From: Setophaga petechia
Taxonomy: Eukaryota; Chordata; Aves; Passeriformes; Parulidae
Direction: 5' to 3'
Assembly (NCBI GenBank): GCA_024362935.1
Contig: JANCRA010000124.1
Coordinates: 868,001-932,000, forward strand
Length of the DNA: 64,000 bases
Numbering within the stretch: position 1 is the stretch's first letter; the number at the start of each line of letters is the position of its first letter. Shown here piece by piece: positions 34,901 through 47,170 of this stretch. The translations under genes and the position numbers were made by a program. A model generated the notes under the pieces. The model was given only the letters and a program-made list of their open reading frames with translations, was not told the origin of the DNA and made no database searches.

Positions 34901-37900
34901 AGATTTGGTAGCTAATTAATATTCACTACAGATTTAGTCCTGTATCCTTTCTTGGATCTGACTTTGAAAGAGAGATTAATTGCACTGCGCTACAAAAATA
35001 CGAGTGGTAACAGACTGGGAAAACAAGCCCTGTAGAATAAAAAGTGAGATGAGTGGATATGTTTAACTTGGATATAAAGGTACAGAGATGGGAGATTATG
35101 TGAAGAAGTGCTTGATGAAACAATCTATTGCTCTCTGTGCTGGGAAAGAAGAGACTGACTTCATTAGTAGCAAAAAAATCTATGTGAAATCAGTCAAGAT
35201 TTCCAAAGCAGTGTGTGATCTGCTTGGAAAGCAGAAGGCTTTTAACAAAAATTAACAGAAGCATAGTCTCTTGTAAAGACTTTCAGCTTTATGTTTCTGT
35301 CACTGCATCTTAAACCTTTTTGTCTGGGGAGATTCTGGGGACATAGTAAGGATCACTACAGTTACAGCAGCACAGCTTGGGCTCCTTTTGCATAATTTGT
35401 AAGACTTCTAAAAATGTCTTCTACTGATAAATCTGAGAAAAATCCAGTCAAGAAAATGTGAATCTTGATGTAGGCTTCAGTTAATTTAGGCTCAAGATCT
35501 GAATGCATGAAAAGACTGTGCTTGTGTATTTCAACACCTAACAGGGAAAAATGCTTCTTGTTCACGGTCTCAGTTTTATCAAGCCAGTGAAACAAATTCA
35601 GTTCAAAGAAAGTAAAAAAAAAATTTCTAACTTTTTTCCATTCTGAGTACTCCCATCTAAAGATTAAAACAACAAAAATTAAGCTGTATGTATGTAATAA
35701 TTTCCCAGTAGATATTAATACTGAATTCTGCTTAGCGGTTATTCCCCTCTTTAACCTCTGCCCAAACATTTTTTTTAAAAAATAGTTAGTGATGAGGGAG
35801 GCATAAACAGTTGTTTTGTTTTGTTTTGTTTTGGGTTTTTTGCCTGGAACATAGTAAAATTTCACTCCTGAAAATCTGATCACATGTGGACAATCTTTAG
35901 TCACCTAAACATTTACTAGTTTCAAGTGAGACTATTACATGAGTAAAATTCATGAGCAAATAAATTCGAAGTTCAGGACCTAGAATCACATTCTGAATAT
36001 AATAGTAGAAAAGCAGATTATTTCTTGCTTGTTACATTGCAAAGAGGGTTCTACTACAAGATGCTATATATGATTTTTTAAATGGAGAAACTCGGATGCA
36101 GTTGACAGCATTTTAAAAAATTGGATTGCAAAAAAATTGTGTTAAATTAGCTTATAAATATGTATTTCAATCATGTTAATTCACCTACTCATTGTTATAC
36201 ATAAATGTGTATGAAATTTGGGGGTTGGGTACTGAAAAATAGAGAAGACCAGAATTGTGCCCCCTTTTACATATAAACTTCATATTTAATGAACACATCC
36301 ATTTCTTGTCCTTAATATATTAAGTCTGACAATAGTTATTTTATTACTACAGTCCTGAAAACCAAGGTACTAATTGAACAGTCATTCCAAACTTTGAAAT
36401 AACAAAGGAATAAATAGGAGATCTCTCGTATTAGTGTTCAGCATAAATTGTATTTAACACGGCAATTGGAAGGTGGATCAAAGGATCAACCAAAATGCAT
36501 AATACCCCAGTTGTGTAGTGGAGTCTGCCCACGTTATTCTCTTTAATCTGTTTATTCTTTTTATCTATTTAATTTTCCAGGAAGAAACCTCTCTAAATCC
36601 AATGCTTTGAAAATCTGAATAGTGGTACATCAGCCAACCTGTTTGGCAGCTCTCAGTTGTTCTGATTGATAAGGTTATGTATCTGTCCTTGTAAGAGGAT
36701 TTTGGGGACTCAGAAACCTTATTACATGCATTTCTCTAAGTATACATGAGTAATCCAATGGCAACAAACACAATAACTCCCATGCGAAATGTGCAGACAG
36801 ATCTGAGGCCAAGAATCCAATCTATAAGATGGAGGAAAAGGAAAGAGAGGAAGTTCCACAATAATGACTGGAGCATTGTCAGAGGAAGAATAGAGGTGCC
36901 ACGGCAGCAGCATCTTCCTGAAGGTCAGCCCTGAGCTGCACCATTTAAAGTTATCATGTTTGGTTTCAAATTCATTACACACAGGGTCAAAGGATGAAGA
37001 AGAACATCTCTAAGAGGACAGTGCAAAATTTGCCCTGTCACACCAAGCTAAGATTGTGACCCCAAAACCTGATGCATTACTTGCATGTTCAAAAGATCTC
37101 AAAATCAGCAAATCTGCTAAAAGTTTCAGTGCCAAAAGCCATACAATTGACTCAAAGTAAAAAGCATTTCAAGCTAATTACTCATCCGGGCAAGCCCAGA
37201 CAGGACACTGTTAAGTATTGCTTGGCCATCATAATGGTTATCTCTCATTAGGAACTTCAGAGTCAACAGAACCAACACAGACCAATCTCACTTGTTGGGC
37301 CCAGAGCTGTTCTCTTTCCTGGGGTAAAATTCCCACAGGTAGCAATGGAAATTCCACCTTTAAGATCTATGAAGCTCTTCCATTTGTGTGAAGAGCTGGG
37401 TCTTCTGTAGACAACAAATTGCTACACATATATCTTGATATTTCTCTGCATTTTGTCCTGTAGAGACTAGAGAGACTCTAATGAACTGCCTGAGGAACAA
37501 AGGGTAAAAGAAAAGGAAAAAATGTGGCCTTCCTCCCTTGATGGAGTTTATCCACCAACTTACCAATCCTTCCTCTACACCCATAGTCAAGTTACTCAAC
37601 AGAAGTTTTGCCCAATGCTCAACATTTTATTTCTGCCATTCTTAAATTTCAAGCGGGTAATTCCTGAAAGGCAGCAGGAAAAAAGCACTGATTGGCTGTA
37701 AGAATTGGAGGTGACAGTTCTGTCACCAGCAGAGTGCAGATGACCTCTCTCACCTACAATAAGCCAAAAGTGACAGCATGAGCTGGAGCACCTTCAGTTA
37801 GGTAACACCAATTCCAGCTTATGGGAATATATCAGTTGACCAGTTGTTAGCTAAAACTCTCTCCAGTTCTCCAATAAGTCAGGATCTTCCACTAAATTCA

Positions 37901-40900
37901 GCCACTGGCTGCCTTAAAATGGAAATCAGCTGATGATCAGGCGGTTTCAGGAGCACTAGTAGAAAGACAACGAATAACTAAGGTGTTGAAAGCACCTTAA
38001 GGGAGCTGAAGCTGAAGAGGAGGAATTTTATCTGTTTACATGTTTTTCTATAGTTCCCACTACTATACAATATCATTTATAATGAATTTATAATATCATA
38101 TTCAATCTAGAAAGCCAAGTGTCCTCCAGCTTCAGGACTGTCATACTTCTTCAGCCAGAACTCAGAGATTTACCTTCTAGCTCTGTTAAATGACCTACTT
38201 GGAGGCAGTTGTCCTCACTGAAGGCAGGTGTATCTGGTGAGACAATGCTTTGCAAATCTTACATAAACTATATAGCACAAGTTATAAAACTTACCCATTT
38301 CAGAGACTGTCTGACATAATACAAAAGCAAAGTGCTGCTTACAAAGAATCGTTGAAATCTTGCAGTTTGGAATGCCCCTGTTATTTCATTGGCCCAACTA
38401 TCCTGCATTTATTTTCAGCAGAAAACACTGCTTTGTACTCCTAAAAATTACCATGGGTTTGTTTGGGTGCCAAATCCCTCCAATTTTCAATCCCCCAGAC
38501 AGCTGAAACAGACAGATGTAGCAATCAAAATGCTTCCTTGCCTCTGTGAAATTAATGTGGATAATGGGATTTTTTCCATGAAGCTCTTCACAGCATTCAT
38601 TGTAGAAACTGCTGTCCAAAATCAACAGAAAAACTCAGATTCCTATCCAATGTAATTAGTGAATAACCTGTGTTTTAATATTTAACAATATTTAATTCCA
38701 TTAATAACGTAAAAGTAAAATACATGTTGTCATTTTAAACTAACAAATAAGGAATAATTAATACAAAGTATCTTCCATGTCATGAAAGTAGTTTTATAAT
38801 GAAATTACAATTGCGCCACAGGTGTGAGCAAAGCCAAGCCCAGTCTCAGCCGTCACCAAGATAACAGAAGGACTCCCTTGCTACAATCAAACGGTGGAAA
38901 TTTTTCATCTAAGGCTTCAGTGATTAGCCAATATTAGCCAACATGCTGACTCTGCAGAGTTATTTTGATTGGAAGATGAAAAAATATAGACGCATACAAA
39001 GGGGGTATTTCTTGGAATCTAACAGTGAGAACAACAGCATTAAGTCAGTCAACAGTGTGCTCAGAGAACCTAATGATTCCCTTCTCCCCGTGTTAATACA
39101 ATCAGTAATTCCCTGACACCACACAGCTTAGCCTTGCTGTAACTTCCCAGCCACCACTGTTCAAGACTGCATTTAATGACCCCTCCACTCAGACTTTTGG
39201 CAGAAAGGATGCCAAACATAGCTACAGGGCCAAATCAAGTCTCCAGCTGTCTCTAGTTCACCATCTGATAGATCCTCTAGTATAACAATTCCATCTCTAG
39301 AACTGGTTTTGCTTCCACTGAACCTGGCAAAACATCACTGGGACTAACACTAGAAGTGCAGACATTCACAACAGGTTCAGGCAACTACCTTTTATAGACA
39401 GGGATGAAAAGAAAAACAATCAGAAGGTATGATATAATTACAGGGTAATAAAACTATAAACATTGTTAATACAGTAATTTAACATTTGGATTTCACGTCT
39501 AGGTGTACAAATTCTCAGATGTCCAAGTGTTACCATTTTTGGATTGGAGAAAGTAATTTTTTTGACTGATTCCTATCAACAGACATGTTTTTTCTCAGCA
39601 GTGACAGAGGAGAAAAGATATCAAAAATATTACCGAGGGAAGCTCATCTGAGTTACACAGTAAGCAACAAAGATAAAATAAAACCTCCAATTGTGTCAAA
39701 AAGATTTAATTTATCTGGTTATGCAAAACACCTTACTGGAGGAAAATAGTTTAAATAAAAAGTAGGAAGGGCAAAATGTTACTGCTACCATAAGATGTGT
39801 CCCTGCCATCCTACTTTCTGATTCCTTTCTGAATATTTGATGAGGCCCATAAAAAGCATGATTCTCACAATTCTCCTGGCTAAAACGTTGATATTCTTAT
39901 AACAAATCTCCATGGACAGCAAAGGGAAGATAATTCTGGGGTTAATTTTGAAAAAGCAAGGATGTCAGCTAATGACAGTGTGAAGAGATGACACATACAG
40001 GAAGGGACCGTGCAACACTGAAGGTCTGTAAAGGGTTGGGTGGGAGGGAACAAAGGTGAAGGGACAGAAAAAGGGGAGAGATGATGAGTTTGACTGTTAA
40101 GCACAAGAGGAAGACTGCAGGAGTCAGGGATCTCTGTGTAATTTGGAGACGTGTCACCTAATCGTTCACCAAATTCAGAGCAGGACCAAACTTTACAGCC
40201 ACAGAAAACACAGAGAGGTTTGCCAGTTGCTGGTTTGAATAAAGTGAAAAACATAAGTCTCTGAGAATATCAGACATTTTTATATCCAGAATAAGACTGT
40301 GAAACTTTTTTAAAATTTGTCTAGTTTAAACTACCTCTTCAAGGAAGAAGCTCTGATACTTCTTGGGAACTGGACACACAATTGTTCTTCTTTTACTTTT
40401 ACTTTGTACTTGAAAAATACAAGGAAAAAATGCTTTAAATAAAGAAAGAAAAGCATTAGCGTTTAAATGGCTTATCCTGTGTGTTGAAGAGAGGGCTTTG
40501 TTTCTTTTTCTTGTTACAACAAATGCAAAGCTGCCATAAAGCACTCCACCCCTTATTTAAAGTGAGAGTTTCTGTGTATGAAACTCACCAGACCAAAAGC
40601 CATTTGTACGCCTACAGAAGACTGAGACGTTCCAACTATGCTCTATTTCACTTATCAACAATAATAACTGTAATTAACTCGTGGTTCTGCTGAAGTCTGA
40701 AAAGTCTGTTGCAGTTTTTAAAAAAACAAACCAACACCAAAAATCCAAGCCCAACCAAAAAACCTCCTGCAAAGCTATGTTAAAAAAAGAATGATTTCTG
40801 TGCTGTACTGTTGGGAATCCTGTAGAAGCTTATTAGGAATAATCTTGAATGTCTGATAGGTAGGAGAGAAACCTCTGAGTGACAGCAATAAGGTGAAAAC

Positions 40901-43483
40901 AAGTAAGGTATAAAGATAGCCATTAGAGCAACAAAGTTTAGAGATTACCCTGTGAGGTTTATGGATGCAATCCCTTTTTGTCTGGTGGAATGGAATAAAT
41001 GTATGTTGCTGTGAATTTCACTGTATTTTCCAGAGTTTATATGTTGTTTTTCTGCATAACTCTGTATACAAGTTTACCACAAGCACTATATTTTTCGACT
41101 GATCTTATTACCCTTTGCAGATTATCACTTTGAAATCTCATTATTGAAGAATAAATAATCAGGGTGTCTCATCAGAGGACACATTGTACAACCCTTAATG
41201 CAGGCACCGGTCTTTTCAAAAGCCATTTTATCTCCAATTTCCTCTGGGAAGAACATGGTGCTTACTTACTTTTCTCACAACAAAATGTCAACTTTGAACA
41301 GTATTTGAAAAAAATATTAAAAACTGGACAAAAGTTTTTAATTTTTAGTTGAAAAACTGCAGGTTTTTACATAAAATTTTATCTTGTCAGCTCTTTCAAG
41401 AGTTACTATGCAAAGGATAGCAGTGCTCTTTGCTAAAATGAATTCACTGAAAAAAATACTGCCACAATTATTTATGAAGATTGTTATAGTTTTTTACCAC
41501 ACCATCTTAAAAGCAAACACAAACTAATTTTAAAAAATCTATGGAGAACTCAAGTCAATAATACATTCTTATAAAAATTTCTCTGTGTGTATATAAAAAT
41601 ATATATATACGCACATAGATAAATAAATGTATTTATATAAAATAGTAAACCTCAGCCTTACCTACAGTGAAAAATCTTGCAGTCATATCAGAATGAAGAG
41701 CGAAGCCCTTACTCATAAAGAGAATCAGATCACAAGAGGGAAGAAGGTGAAATCAGGAAGCTAGTTCCTACTTGAAAAACCACAGCTGTGAGGAAGGCTC
41801 TAAGTTTGTCTATGAATCAGCCAAACATCTGATCTCTGGTGGTAATTAAGTGCTGGAAAATAAATTCATCTGGAATCTTTTTGTGGAATAGGAGGTAGGG
41901 ATAAAACAGAAGCCACATAAAATAGCAAAGATCAGGAGCTTTTGGTAGATAACTTCTGTAAATGATTTATTAATTCCTTGCTAAAAATTAAAGACTATTG
42001 AACACAAACGAAAGAAAGTTTTAATTTTAGCAGCTAACAGTACTTTTTGATCTACATAAGTAAAGGGAAAAATGCAGAATTACTGAAATGATTGTGTTAT
42101 ATTTTTTAAAACGAAACTGCTTCAATTGAAAATATTTATGTGCATTTTTATGATAGACAGAATGAGCAGCTGAAGTGCAGGTTTTCTGCAGGCTTTCTGC
42201 AATACACAGATAACACAGATGTTTCTTCACAAACTGACAAGTAATACAGAGTACAAATCAACACTGAGGCACTTCCAATTTTCACAAACGCAACAGAAAG
42301 GTAAGTCCAGGCAAATCCAGTTTTCTTGCTTTCCAAGTGCTCTGTAAATAAAGTCTAATTGACGATGACTGTGACATTTCCATGCAAATGAAGTAGGGAA
42401 TAGACATGTACTTGCCCCATTTTGTATACGTATTTATGTATTATAGCTTTATCTTCTGTAGTGTATGTAAAATTGCTTTAACTGACTTTAAATATGAAAA
42501 TTACTCAGAGATCTTTAGGTATTTTAGCATCTTTTGGATGCATATTACAGGCAGATGCTAAAAAAATCACAGAAGGAAATAGTCTTTTTATTGTAAGTTA
42601 TTTAATTAATTCAAAGTAAATAGAAGAACCCATGCCGCACCATGGTGTATTTTCCTCTAAAATCAAGAGCTAGGCTATTTTATTGGCCCACTTCAGCCTG
42701 TGTATGTTCAAATGTTATTCTCAGACTGGGAGGATATTTGTGTCCTTTACAAATACCAGGTTTTCAGCTGTGAAGTGGCAATTTTTTAACTTTGTAACAT
42801 CCAATAAGGTCTTAGGGTCCCAAAAGCAACTGATAGTTGCAGTCACCATATTATTACTTTTCTTTCAGTCAGCAAGTCCCTCTAAGAAGCATTACAAAAC
42901 CACAAAGGAATATTACAAGGTACTGAATTGTAACTAGTACACCAACAATTGTACAAAAAGAAAATTTTAATCTATTCTGACCTCCTGAGAATGCGAACGA
43001 TACATTCTGGGTTTGCTCTTCCGGTAATAGATTTTAAGGGAAAGGCAATGCCAAAATGCCGAGCAGCTACATGTCCTTATCACAGAAATGTATTATTAGA
43101 ACAGACAGCAATCACAGAGAAACATAACACAAACTGTCACAGTTTCCAAAAAACCTTGCAATAGATGACTCTAAGAAGGAAGAATACAAAAAGTACTGAC
43201 TGTGCAGAGAATAAATTGACACATGAGGAAAATCAGACTTTCAAAAGGAGGTCATGAACCTTCTTGACAACATGGAAGAAGAGGAGCTTGTCACAGAACT
43301 TTGCAGAGGGAAAAGTAATTTCAACAGGACAGGCCAAAAGATAGTGCAAATGTTTTATTGCTCCGAAAGAGTGTACACACTTAACTCAAGAAAGCAGACT
43401 TTTTGGAAACAAGCTAAAATCAGGTTTTGGGGCATTATTCCCTTGAGTAGCACAGCTGGAGACTGGACCGTGTTGAAGGGCAG
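28911..43483. other. Long AT-rich noncoding stretch
   Basis: About 14.5 kb without a convincing gene or transposable element. The longest frame is 180 codons on minus (35362-35904) and looks like chance. Simple (TTTTG)n sequence is present at about 35812-35834, and a TATA-type dinucleotide patch at about 41585-41640. Confidence 0.6.
31893..31940. repeat. Short 28-bp-period duplication
   Basis: AGAGGATGCTTCAGAGAAA occurs at 31893 and again at 31921, with a purine-rich spacer that completes a 28-bp period. Confidence 0.85.
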
Positions 43484-43622
43484 CTGAGAATGGCTCAGCT
43501 GGTTAGAGCAGGGTGTCAGTAAAATGAAGTTTTGGGTTTAATCCCTGTTAAGCTCTTTGCTTAAAAATTGGGTTTGATGATCATTGTAGGTCCCTCTCAG
43601 CTCTGGATATTCTGAGAATTTG
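43484..43622 (+). mobile_element. tRNA-Ile/CR1 composite SINE (TguSINE1-like)
   Basis: The head is a degenerate tRNA-Ile. It has TGGCTCAGCTGG (43491-43502), a perfect pol III A box (TRGCNNAGYNGG). GGTTAGAGCAGGGTGTCAGTAA follows, as in the D-arm/anticodon region of tRNA-Ile. GGTTTAATCC (43535-43544) is a B box with a normal spacing of about 30 nt from the end of box A. Next comes a short linker. The tail is a CR1 3' end: GGGTTTGATGATCATTGTAGG and TCCCTCTCAGCTCTGG, ending TATTCTGAGAATT, a form of the terminal octamers. A tRNA-derived head on a CR1 tail mobilised by CR1 is the published structure of the passerine SINE family. It is not a functional tRNA gene because the acceptor stem cannot pair. 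Confidence 0.88.
43491..43544 (+). promoter_or_regulatory. Internal RNA polymerase III promoter (A and B boxes) of the SINE
   Basis: Box A at 43491-43502 fits the consensus at every position. Box B at 43535-43544 differs from GGTTCGANTCC by C-to-T and G-to-A changes, the usual CpG decay. TFIIIC binding may be weakened but is not excluded. Confidence 0.75.
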
Positions 43623-46232
43623 TGGTGCCAAGTGGAAGTGCAGGATGGTAAGACCACTGTGGATTTTTGCTTTTGAGGACACTGAACAGTCATGACTCCT
43701 TTCCTGGCCTCCTTATGGACAGTACCACCTCCTGAATATGATCCGACCCTAAGGCATTGTCCAGTTCACTTTTCATTCATGAAAAAATTATTTTCTTTCA
43801 GTTCTAATTTAGATCTTTCTTAGATGAAGCAGATGCTTGCTCTGCCCGACTTCAACCTACAGCTAAGCTAAAGGTCTACGAATGTCTCTGACATTCTCAT
43901 CAGTAGCCTATTAGCTTGATTAGAGGTCTAGTAGAATCATCTGTTAAGACATGAATTAAAACCTTCCATTCATCGTCTCCAGCTGCAGGTCTTCAGTCTG
44001 AACATGTAGAGACCCAGACTCAACTGCACACAAATAGTATAATTTATTATATAGTATATCCACCTTCATGCACAGAGGCCCCAGGTAGAGCCATCAATTA
44101 GAGGAGGAGATCCCTAAGGGATGTGAGTGGGGAATAACAATTTCTTGGTCCCCCCAAGGCAGTCCATCAGAGCAGGGCTGCCAAACACAGACCTTTCCAT
44201 TCAAACACACAGAGCAGAAGTACTGGTTATGGGGGGATATCTTCAGTCCTACAGCAGCACATAACTTGAGAAGAGCCTCCCATGGTCCCTGCTACCTACT
44301 CTGAGCAGCCTATCCATTCCTCAGGTGTCCTCATGCATCCCAGCATAGAGCTTCAATAACTGTCACTGGTCCCTCTTTGGTAATGAGGTTTGCTCTAACC
44401 ACACCCAGTTTCAATTACAGCTAGATTGTGTTTTTATTCCTTATCATGGTTGTGTGTAGGTGGATTATGAAAGGCCCTGGGCTCCTCTCTGTTTTGAACA
44501 AATTTCACTGCTGTACACTGGGGCTTGGAAGTGCTTCCTGGAACTGATGGCAAAGCCAGTACACAGTGAAAGGACACCTAACAGATGCCCTTGGCAGAAG
44601 GGCTGGATTTTATTTATGCTCTATCAATAAATCCTTGCACATCTTCTCCCCACTCCATTTTTAATATACTCCATGGGCTAAGACTCCATTCTATAATGTC
44701 TGCAATGTGAGAATCAACTGAGGTTTCTATGGGAGGATCAACAGAGCCTTCCACACAATTCTGCAGAAGATAGTAAACCACATTTTTTCTGTTGCTTTTT
44801 CTAGAGCTAACTTACCAACTTGTACTGTCTCCTAATCTATACACCATCATATCTATTTTCCTATAGAGATGCAAAATATCATTGGTGGCAGGAAGTCTGC
44901 ACACAGATAAATATTTCACCTATTTATGAATTTTATGGCCTTCAGTCCTTAGTACCATGATGATTTCCTTTTCTCCCTTAAAAAGTTTTTATTGATGAGA
45001 TGACAAAAATTCTGTCATTCCAGTGGAAGAGAAAACTCAACATCTGTTCCATTTGTCCTCTTCTTTTAATTTTCCTCAAAATTGTCCAGTCTTTGCAATT
45101 GCGTTACTGGTGCCCATTTTTTTGTTTTTGTTGGTTGGTTGGGGTTTTTTTTTTTCTTTTTTCATAAGGGCCAGCCATGGCTAAATGATGTAAGGAGGTG
45201 AGTCCAGTTATGCTTTAATTTTTATTCCCCTCATCTGATTAGCAGCCATTCAGGGAAGAAGATTAGAAGAATATTTTGCACGTGCTGGAATTTTCAGAAG
45301 CATATTTATTGTATGAAATTACTTTTGGAGATTTCTAACTTAGCTGAAGAGCAAATTGCCTCTCTGATAATCTGTTGTTTAAAAAGAAAAACATGTGGAA
45401 TATGTAGTGTTATATATGGACACAAATCTCAGTTGGGATAGATTCCACTACAAAAGGGGCATGGCTCAACTCAAAGAACACCATGGCACATATCTACCAT
45501 TCTGAAGATGCTTCCACATACCTGAACCCACCTCTCATGTGAAGAGACAAGCCAATGCAAAAAGGTGGTTGGTAGGTGTTTCACAGTGTGATAGCATCAG
45601 AGATTCCTTCTGTCACTAAGAACATGTAAGCTATTCTGAGTTGGAAGTAGCAAAAGCAGCCCTATGTAACTCCCCAGATGTAAAGGAGCAGCACAAATCC
45701 TGATTTGGGCTTGGTGAATATCTGTGGGCTGTCTCCTTGAGAGTGCTGCAAGGCCACTCACAGGGCCAGTCCCAAATCCAGGCAAGGACTGCTTTCCTTG
45801 AGTCTGTGTGGTATGTGACAGAGGGACTTAGGCTATCTGGAGGCCATTAGGTGCACTTAGACATGCTGCTCACAGGCTGACTTCAAATTCACTATATGGA
45901 GTGTAAGATCTGAAAAACTTGCTTATTTCCAGGCATTTCTCCCACACCTGAGAGTATTGTAACAGCAAAAAAAAATCTCTTTCCTACATGCAGCTGAGTC
46001 TCTTTTGCAATAAATATTTTGGATACTCCTTGTTTTCAGACAGGACAGTCATACAATTCTATTTGTAAAAAGCCTAGCAAGCCAGAAATGGGCCTCCGGT
46101 GTCCCTTAAAACATGCTATCAACATTCATCAGCAAACAGCATTTAGCAGATAGTGAGGCTTTCTATAAGATTGCATCTATTATCCTAGGCTTCTTGTTTC
46201 ATGCTTTAGGTTCTCACATAACTTGTTCATTG
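43623..46232. other. Noncoding DNA with one GC-elevated, LTR-like patch
   Basis: The interval at about 43985-44600 is GC-richer. On minus it ends in a TATATAATAAATTATAC segment followed by GCAGTTGAGTCTGGGTCTC, which could be the promoter/polyadenylation part of another LTR. Its termini were not found. T/G-rich low-complexity DNA lies at about 45117-45163. Nothing else is recognised. Confidence 0.4.
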
Positions 46233-46816
46233 TGTTACCAAAAATTTGGTTAAATAAAAAAAAACTCCTTAACACCAATGTAGCATTAAGAAGCAGTCAT
46301 TCTATTTTTGGCCAGAGGCACGGGGGAATAGCCTCCCAAATCCATGCATACTGTGTACCTGAAAGTTGCTTTTTATATGTATTCTACATACATATTCATT
46401 TATTGTCCCAGACCAAACATATATATGATAATAATTTCCCTAAAATCATTAACATATTTTCTCTCCCCTTTACACATGCATTCTTCTGTCCTTGGGGTCA
46501 CTCTGCTGGTTCCTGGTGGTTGGAGACCCTCATGTTCCAGTTGACCTGGCTGAGTTGGCAGGGCACTGGGGCTGGTGAACTTCCAGGTCTCCTTCTTACA
46601 CAATGGGTATTGTGCAGTTCATAGGTCAGTAGTTTTACAGAAGAGGGATTGTATTAGCTCACCAGGTGTAGACAATTTATCATCTGGTAACAATTGCCAA
46701 ATGGGACTATTCTCTTCTTATGGCATCCCAGTATATCTTGGTTGTTAAATATTGCCAAGAGACACAAATGTTCTTGGTATGATTTGCTTTTCAATGGCTG
46801 AGAGTTGACAACTTCA
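46233..46816 (-). mobile_element. ERVK-type (betaretrovirus-like) 3' LTR, minus strand
   Basis: On the minus strand the element starts TGAAGTTGTCAACTC (plus 46816 downward) and ends TTTTTGGTAACA (plus 46233), 584 bp. The core is typical of avian ERVK LTRs. There is GACAATAAATGAATATG, a TATA box TATAAAAA (plus 46370-46377), a CATGGATTTGGGAGG...TATTCCCCCGTGCC block, a polyadenylation hexamer decayed to AATAGA (plus 46301-46306), and a GTTAAGGAGTTTTT U5. The TATA to poly(A) distance of about 70 bp gives the short R region expected. A plus-strand frame of 133 codons across it is spurious. Confidence 0.8.
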
Positions 46817-46829
46817 TCCCCTTTTCACC
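46817..46829 (-). promoter_or_regulatory. Retroviral polypurine tract next to the ERVK LTR
   Basis: On minus, GGTGAAAAGGGGA lies directly before the LTR's TG start. This is the plus-strand priming tract position in a provirus. It shows the LTR is a 3' LTR with some internal sequence, not a solo LTR. The hexamer TCATTG (46227-46232) flanking the other end is not repeated here, in agreement. Confidence 0.65.
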
Positions 46830-47170
46830 ACCAGCGTCCAACACGTAGGACTGATATTGGCTGCCAACACATAACATATGAACTGCTCCAGGGCAATTGT
46901 TGGTGTTCTTTGAAGACAGAAATTACATAAAAAGAAACAGCAGCTTCTCAGCTGTGTTATTTGAAATAGGTAAATAAGTTTGTCCAAGATGGGAAAGTAA
47001 CCATGAATACCAGTTTGAAATCCAATTCTAAAGAGCTGGGCGATCTTCAAGACTTCTTTTGTCCTAGGCCATCTACTCATTATTGACAAATCACAGACCC
47101 AGTAACTACGAGATTTCCTGGTGACTCATATCCATGAAAATCCCTGGCATGCAACATCTAACAAGTAAAT
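46830..47170 (-). mobile_element. Possible 3' internal remnant of the ERVK provirus
   Basis: Sequence upstream of the polypurine tract (in minus sense) is expected to be the end of the provirus body. A 91-codon minus frame (46814-47089) is open here but I cannot match it to a viral protein. The right limit is unknown because the sequence merges into AT-rich DNA. No gag, pol or env motif is visible. Confidence 0.3.

Noticed and set aside
35362..35904. 180-codon minus-strand open frame, the longest non-repeat frame in the window
   Set aside because: No recognisable domain, Lys/Phe-rich composition typical of AT-rich DNA, and one frame of this length is not surprising over six frames of 64 kb.
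36738..36925. Minus-strand exon-like stretch: CTGACCTTCAG acceptor-like sequence, then a hydrophobic frame ending IGLLMYT-stop
   Set aside because: Hydrophobic frames arise easily from T-rich DNA, all three frames are partly open, and I could not tie it to any membrane protein family.
43484..43556. A tRNA-Ile gene
   Set aside because: A and B boxes are present but the acceptor and T stems do not pair, and the CR1 tail shows it is a SINE.
46814..47089. 91-codon minus frame as a retroviral gene end
   Set aside because: Position fits the 3' end of a provirus but I see no envelope or other viral motif, so no gene is called.
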